Shown: positions 59,554 through 64,000 of the stretch, in pieces
Layout: each line of letters opens with the position of its first letter
How positions within the stretch are numbered: position 1 is the stretch's first letter
Program-made: the position numbers and the translations under genes
Notes under the pieces: model-generated
What the model saw: only the letters and a program-made list of their open reading frames with translations
The model's database searches: none
Told to the model about the DNA's origin: nothing
From: JBBARC01 sp040400005
GTDB lineage: Bacteria; Pseudomonadota; Alphaproteobacteria; Acetobacterales; Acetobacteraceae
Direction: 5' to 3'
Assembly: GCA_040400005.1 (NCBI GenBank)
Contig: JBBARC010000006.1
Location: forward strand, 21,326-85,325
DNA: 64,000 nucleotides

Positions 59554-59916
59554 GTGAACGAGGGCGCGGACGCAAGCACACCGGCACCGGCCGCCGAGGC
59601 ACCTGCGGGTGAGGCCCTAGCCGGCTCCGCGCCGGCGGGTGAGGCGACCATCAGCCGCCGGGTGGTGATTTGTAATACGCGCGGCTTGCATGCACGGGCG
59701 GCGGCCAAATTGGTGACCACGGCCGAGCGATTTTCAGCCAATATCGATGTGGTGCGTGATGGCCAGGTTGTGCCGGCGCGGTCTATTATGGGCTTGATGT
59801 TTCTGGGTGCCGGGAAAGGCGCCGACATTGAGCTGGTTGCCAGCGGTTGGGACGCTCACGAGGCGCTCGAGGCGCTGGTGGCGCTGATCGAGGCCGGTTT
59901 TCATGAGCAAGACTGA
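59554..59916 (+). CDS. HPr family phosphocarrier protein
   Basis: The 120-residue HPr has active His46 in NTRGLHARAAAK and regulatory Ser77 in VPARSIMGLM, the target of HprK. An Ala/Pro-rich N-terminal extension of about 33 residues precedes the domain. It transfers phosphate from EI to EIIA and, when Ser-phosphorylated, signals carbon status. GTG start; the end overlaps the EI gene by 14 bases. Confidence 0.94.
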   Translation: MNEGADASTPAPAAEAPAGEALAGSAPAGEATISRRVVICNTRGLHARAAAKLVTTAERFSANIDVVRDGQVVPARSIMGLMFLGAGKGADIELVASGWDAHEALEALVALIEAGFHEQD

Positions 59917-61798
59917 GAGTGATAAAAGCAGCGGCGACAAGACCGAAAAGCCGGATAAGCTTGCCTCCGCAAGGCACGAGGGCAAGCATGCTGAGAAAAA
60001 CCCCGATAGGCTTGGGGTAAAAGCGGCGCCGCTGCGTGCCGAGCGCACGATTTTTGGTATTGCGGTGAGTTCTGGCATCGCCATTGGGCCGGTGCACACC
60101 ACCGCCGAGCCGGTGCTGGATGTGGTGCATGCGCACGTGGCGCCGGCCGCCGTTGCTGGCGAGCTAGCCCGGCTGGAAGAGGCCATTCGCAAATCACGCC
60201 ATCAGATTGGCAAACTGCGCGCTCGCCTTTCTGTGTTGCCGGAAGATAGCCAGGCGGAAATCGCGCCGTTGATGGACGCCTATATGCAGATGCTGGGCGG
60301 ATCGCGCCTGCTGCGTGAGGCGCGTAAGCGGATCGAAAGTTTGCGCGAATCGGCCGACACCGCAGTTTCTGTACAGGTGGATATGCTGGCTGATGCGATG
60401 CTGGCGTTGCCTGGTGACGATGCGCCATCGCGGCAGCGCCGATCGGATGAGATTCGCGAAATTGGCCGGCGTTTGTTACGGAATTTGAGCGAAAAGCCGT
60501 TTCGCAGTTTTGCCAATTTACCGATGGGCACTATTTTGCTGGCAGAACATCTGCGCCCGGCCGACGCGGCGCTGATCGACCCATCACGCATTGCCGGGAT
60601 CGCCGCCGAAGAAGGCGGCGCCGATGGGCACACCGCCATTGTTCTGCGCGCCCTTGGCGTGCCGGCGGTGCTGGGGGCGGCGGGGCTAATGGCCCAGGCG
60701 CGCGCCGGCCAAACCGCGATTGTGGATGGTGCCACTGGGCGCATTGTGTTTGCCCCGAAAGCGGCAACCTTGGCGGAAGCACGGCGTGGCGTTTCCGCCT
60801 ATGCCCGTGAACGCCAGCGGCTGGGGCGGTTACGGCGGCTACCTGCGCAGACGTTAGACGGCGAAACCGTAGAGCTTGCCGGCAATTTGGAATTGCTGGC
60901 TGAATTGCCGTTGATTGCGCAATCGGGTGCTACCGGCATTGGGCTGTTTCGCACCGAATTTTTGTTTATGAATCGCGAAACTCTGCCGGACGAGATGGAA
61001 CAGGCGGAGACCTACCGCACCGTTGTGGAAGCGATGAATGGTGAAACGGTAACCATTCGGGTGCTGGATTGGGGCGGCGAAAAAGATATCGAGGCGCTGG
61101 TGGCAGCAGGGCTGGTGCCTGATACGCTGGACCATAACCCGGCCCTGGGTGTGCGCGGTTTGCGTTTGTTGCTGCGCCGGCCAGATTTGTTTGAAACGCA
61201 ATTGGCGGCGATTTTGCGCGCGGGCCGCGCAGGGCCAGTGCGGGTGTTGTTGCCAATGGTGACAAATGGCGCCGAAGTGCGGGCGGCGCGTGAAACGCTG
61301 GAACGGGTGGCCAAGCGCTTGCGCCGCAAAGGCGAGAGGATTGGCGATAAATTGCCTGATCTGGGCATTATGATTGAAACCCCAGGGGCCGCCCTTTCGG
61401 CCGATGCGCTGGCGCTGGAGGCGGATTTTTTCGCCATCGGCACCAACGATCTGGCGATGTATGCGCTGGCGGTTGATCGGGGGGCAGCAGAGGTTGCGTC
61501 GTTGTATGATCCGTTACACCCGGCGGTGTTACGTTTGATTCAGTTTGCAACAGAAGCGGCGTTACGCATGCGCATGCCGGTATCGGTGTGCGGCGAAATG
61601 GCGGCCAACCCAAAATTTACCCCGTTGCTGCTGGGTTTTGGCCTGCGCAGTTTCAGCATGAACGCCAGCGCCGTGCCGCGGGTAAAGCAGGCGGTGCGGG
61701 CGATGGATATCGATAATTGCGCGCGTTTAGCGCGGCGCGTGATGGAACAGAGCGACCCGGAAAAGATTGGCGAGCTGGTGCAGGCGTTTGTGGGGTAG
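59903..61798 (+). CDS. ptsP: Phosphoenolpyruvate-protein phosphotransferase (EI)
   Basis: The 631-residue enzyme I takes phosphate from PEP. The active His243 is in EEGGADGHTAIVLRALGVPA, the substrate region in GIGLFRTEFLFMNRETLPDE near 345, and PEP/Mg-binding IGTNDLAMYALAVDRG near 512 with VCGEMAANP near 563. There is no N-terminal GAF domain, so it is not the classical EI-Ntr; it has instead a Lys/Asp-rich N-terminal stretch of about 45 residues. It starts the relay to HPr and EIIA encoded upstream. Confidence 0.93.
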   Translation: MSKTESDKSSGDKTEKPDKLASARHEGKHAEKNPDRLGVKAAPLRAERTIFGIAVSSGIAIGPVHTTAEPVLDVVHAHVAPAAVAGELARLEEAIRKSRHQIGKLRARLSVLPEDSQAEIAPLMDAYMQMLGGSRLLREARKRIESLRESADTAVSVQVDMLADAMLALPGDDAPSRQRRSDEIREIGRRLLRNLSEKPFRSFANLPMGTILLAEHLRPADAALIDPSRIAGIAAEEGGADGHTAIVLRALGVPAVLGAAGLMAQARAGQTAIVDGATGRIVFAPKAATLAEARRGVSAYARERQRLGRLRRLPAQTLDGETVELAGNLELLAELPLIAQSGATGIGLFRTEFLFMNRETLPDEMEQAETYRTVVEAMNGETVTIRVLDWGGEKDIEALVAAGLVPDTLDHNPALGVRGLRLLLRRPDLFETQLAAILRAGRAGPVRVLLPMVTNGAEVRAARETLERVAKRLRRKGERIGDKLPDLGIMIETPGAALSADALALEADFFAIGTNDLAMYALAVDRGAAEVASLYDPLHPAVLRLIQFATEAALRMRMPVSVCGEMAANPKFTPLLLGFGLRSFSMNASAVPRVKQAVRAMDIDNCARLARRVMEQSDPEKIGELVQAFVG

Positions 61799-61837
61799 GG
61801 GGTAGCCGGCGGGTATTGCGCTGGGTAGGGTGGGTGC

Positions 61838-62536
61838 ATGATCGTAAGGTTTTCGTTGCGCGGTGTGCGGGTGGTTGCGGTTGGCTTGGTGATGCTTGCC
61901 GGGTGTGCGCCAAACGTTCCGGTAGCGGTGGTGCCGCCCCCGGCTATGCTGGTAGGGCCGACTTTCCCGCGCAACCTTATGGGCATGAACGCCGACGTGG
62001 TGGCGACCTGCCGTGTGGCGGTTGATGGAACGGCCCGGGTCTGCCGCATTATGCACCTGGCCTGCGACCGTGTGGGGCTGTGTGACCCGTTTGCGCAGTC
62101 GGCGCTGCGCTTTTTGGTCAGTGTAAAGCATCCGCCGCTGCTGGTGAAAGGGCAGCCGGTTGATGGCGAAAAAACGTTTAAAATAGGGTTCCGTTCGGTG
62201 CAGGGCCAACACGGGGCGGCGGCGATGTGCCGCGCGGTGGCGCCGCCAATGTTTAACGCCGACCCGCCGCCGATGGATGACGCGCAAGCCGCCAGCTTTC
62301 CCAACTTGGCGGGCGCTGCCGGGCCAATGAGCTTAGTGCCAGGGTCGCCGCTGCCAGGGTCGCCGCTGCCGGGGTCGCCGCTGCCGGGGCTCGCGGGGCG
62401 GGAGGCTGCGGCGGCAGCAATTGCTGACCCGGTGCCGGGTTGTCGGGCTGGCCGGTGTGGCACGCCGCTAACCCTTGCCGGTGGCAATGCGCGCGGGCAC
62501 GATACGGCGGTGGTGAAATTAGGTATCACGTACTGA
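61838..62536 (+). CDS. Lipoprotein with TonB C-terminal-like domain
   Basis: The 232-residue protein has a lipobox VMLAGC near residue 22. The segment VVATCRVAVDGTARVCRIMH...FAQSALRFLVSVKHPPLL and PVDGEKTFKIGFR resembles the TonB C-terminal fold (energy-transducer type), which can bind outer-membrane or peptidoglycan partners. A PGSPL tandem repeat (15-bp period, about 62340-62395) lies in the linker. It is probably periplasm-facing; the partner is unknown. Confidence 0.65.
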   Translation: MIVRFSLRGVRVVAVGLVMLAGCAPNVPVAVVPPPAMLVGPTFPRNLMGMNADVVATCRVAVDGTARVCRIMHLACDRVGLCDPFAQSALRFLVSVKHPPLLVKGQPVDGEKTFKIGFRSVQGQHGAAAMCRAVAPPMFNADPPPMDDAQAASFPNLAGAAGPMSLVPGSPLPGSPLPGSPLPGLAGREAAAAAIADPVPGCRAGRCGTPLTLAGGNARGHDTAVVKLGITY

Positions 62537-62592
62537 CCGTGCGCGGCTTGCAACCTGCAGGCCCAACCGCTACCTAGGCCGCCGAACGGAAC

Positions 62593-62667
<75 letters not shown>

Positions 62668-62739
62668 TTTCCGTAAAACCCAGATAATTTATGGGTTTTT
62701 CTTGCGGGTAGGAGAATTTCGGGTGGCGGTGCACACGCT

Positions 62740-63654
62740 GTGAGCCAGACCGGAAGCAGCCTTGGCCGCGCCGAATTCGCGGCAAGCACACCCCCGGCTT
62801 TTACGGTTTTCCCAGCGCTTAACGGCGGTGCCGGTGCGCTGGTGGTATCGTCGCCGCATTCTGGCCGCTTCTACCCACCCGATTTTTTGGCGGCATCGCG
62901 GCTGAGTGCGTGGGATTTGCGGCGCAGCGAGGATTTTTATGTCGATCGGCTGCTGGCCGATGCGCAAGCTTTGGGCGTGCCGCTGATCACCGCCAATTAT
63001 CCGCGTGCTTATTGCGATCTAAACCGCGCGGCCTGGGAGCTGGATCCCACGATGTATGCGGATGCGCTGCCGGTGCAGGCCAATCCGCGCAGCCCAGGGG
63101 TTGCCGCGGGGTTTGGCACGATTGCGCGGGTGGTGGCGCGCGATATGCCGATTTACCGGGCGAAGTTGGCGCTGGCTGAGGCCGAGCAGCGTATTGCCGC
63201 GATCTGGGTGCCGTTTCATGCGGCGCTTGCCGGGTTGATTGCGGCCGAGGTTGCACGGGGCAGCCATGATGGGGCGGGCTGTCTGTTGCTGGATTGCCAT
63301 TCAATGCCGGCAGCGGCGCTGACCGGGGCAGCGCGGGATGCGGATATTGTGCTGGGTGACGGTTTTGGCAGCACGGCCAGCGCCGCCGTGGTGTGCTATA
63401 TTGAGCAATTTTTACAGGGGTGCGGTTGGCAGGTGCGGCGCAACGCGCCCTATGCCGGTGGTTATATTACCCGCCACTATGGCCGTGCGGGCACGGCGGT
63501 GCAGGCGGTTCAAATCGAGATTAGGCGGACCCTCTATATGACCGAGGCCACTGGGACGCCGCATGACGGGTTTATAAGGGTGCAGGAGATAATGGCCGCC
63601 CTGCTAAAGGCGCTTGCCGGCGCCTGGCCGTCATTGGGACAAACCCGCGGTTAG
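62740..63654 (+). CDS. N-formylglutamate amidohydrolase family protein
   Basis: The 304-residue protein has VVSSPHSGRFYPPDFLAASR near residue 35, DFYVDRLLADAQALG near 65, NYPRAYCDLNRAAWELDP near 85, and LLLDCHSMPAAA near 182, matching the N-formylglutamate amidohydrolase (HutG-type) fold. It would release formate from N-formylglutamate, the last step of one histidine breakdown route. No hut genes are nearby. GTG 62740 is the start. The stop overlaps the convergent flp stop. Confidence 0.9.
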   Translation: MSQTGSSLGRAEFAASTPPAFTVFPALNGGAGALVVSSPHSGRFYPPDFLAASRLSAWDLRRSEDFYVDRLLADAQALGVPLITANYPRAYCDLNRAAWELDPTMYADALPVQANPRSPGVAAGFGTIARVVARDMPIYRAKLALAEAEQRIAAIWVPFHAALAGLIAAEVARGSHDGAGCLLLDCHSMPAAALTGAARDADIVLGDGFGSTASAAVVCYIEQFLQGCGWQVRRNAPYAGGYITRHYGRAGTAVQAVQIEIRRTLYMTEATGTPHDGFIRVQEIMAALLKALAGAWPSLGQTRG

Positions 63655-63866
63655 AGCTTTGCGGTGGTGGTGGAGAACAAGGTGGAGAGGGTTGCGCCGA
63701 AATTCACGAACATAGCGACCAGGCCAACCACCAGAAACGTTGCGACAATGCCGTATTCCAGCGCGGTGACGCCGCGCTGATCGCCAACCATGCCGGTGAC
63801 GCCATGGGCGGTTGCGCGCATGCGGCTTTGGGCAGCGTTGGTTAATTTAGTTAGTAAAGACTTCAT
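63651..63866 (-). CDS. Flp family type IVb pilin
   Basis: The 71-residue pilin has the prepilin region GVTALEYGIVATFLVVGLVA with Glu at position 5 after the predicted TadV cleavage site (G/VTALEY) and a 20-residue hydrophobic stretch. It is the subunit of Tad pili for surface adherence. The tad assembly genes are not in the window and may lie beyond the right edge. About 135 bases upstream are AT-rich and should contain its promoter. Confidence 0.93.
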   Translation of the reverse strand: MKSLLTKLTNAAQSRMRATAHGVTGMVGDQRGVTALEYGIVATFLVVGLVAMFVNFGATLSTLFSTTTAKL

Positions 63867-64000
63867 AGTTTCGCCCCGCCGGTGCGCCCCCGCGCACGCT
63901 ATCTAAAACAATATAACGTCTATTTTAAGAGTTAGGCAAAAAATTAGGTAACTCCCAAGCCCCTAGGCGTTAAGGGTCTCGGCGAGCGTATCGGCTGGTA

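Noticed and set aside
62340..62395. Silk- or collagen-like structural repeat in the lipoprotein
   Set aside because: Only about three to four PGSPL units; a simple linker expansion is enough to explain it.

Overview
The window is a high-GC alphaproteobacterial chromosome segment, most likely from the Acetobacteraceae or wider Rhodospirillales. The basis is the gene content: MucR, Fur/Mur, OlsB, DUF2244-Nth, DUF4167-PrmC, ArgJ-NUDIX, a ChvG/ChvI-HprK-RapZ-PTS(Ntr) cluster beside pckA, and a Flp pilin. It looks like a core housekeeping backbone with a few accessory inserts. There is no CRISPR array, prophage or integrase, and one assembly gap of 100 N (3755-3854) lies inside a pentapeptide-repeat tract.

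Layout. 1-6.6 kb (minus): a truncated double glycosyltransferase, an SDR dehydrogenase, DUF4167, prmC and an unknown protein. 6.9-9.3 kb (plus): nfu, a RutE-like nitroreductase, tsaB and rimI, preceded by four 27-bp palindromic iterons. 9.2-16.4 kb: a lipoprotein aspartic protease, a TusA-like protein, mucR, fur-olsB-lnt, an XRE regulator, DUF2244 and nth. 16.4-21.2 kb (accessory): a very large radical SAM protein with a duplicated N-terminal half, then a REP array with its RAYT transposase. 21.2-29 kb: GT61, rsmD, rluB, a GATase, tadA, rpmB, a PQQ-type propeller, a J-domain-like protein and a GFA protein. 29-32 kb (accessory): an orphan Phd antitoxin plus rhodanese facing a low-GC DUF262/DUF1524/DUF5655 (GmrSD-type) defence gene. 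32-43 kb: a divergent PEP carboxylase, pncC, a TPR glycosyltransferase, a CinA-N protein, an esterase, a GNAT-NUDIX fusion, argJ and a parvulin. 43-45 kb: a 190-bp MITE, a degenerate hldE and a 96-bp tandem duplication. 45-51 kb: modCB with two modA genes, an MFS pump and a methyltransferase. 51-62 kb: pckA, chvI, (PNPOx, possible structured RNA, orphan higA), chvG, hprK, rapZ, EIIA, HPr and EI. 62-64 kb: a TonB-C-like lipoprotein, tRNA-Val, an N-formylglutamate amidohydrolase and flp.

How the genes work together. The ChvG/ChvI-HprK-EIIA-HPr-EI block is a phosphorelay linking envelope and acid sensing with carbon and nitrogen status, and gluconeogenic pckA is its neighbour. modABC imports molybdate. 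Fur/Mur, MucR and an XRE protein are regulators. OlsB and Lnt work on membrane lipids and lipoproteins, and several glycosyltransferases on surface polysaccharide.

The most distinctive non-coding feature is the density of intergenic repeats. There are three families of large, near-symmetric elements (A, B, C) between genes, a REP/RAYT system with solo REPs elsewhere in the window, and a MITE (18-bp perfect terminal repeats, 8-bp target duplication) inserted inside a family-C element.
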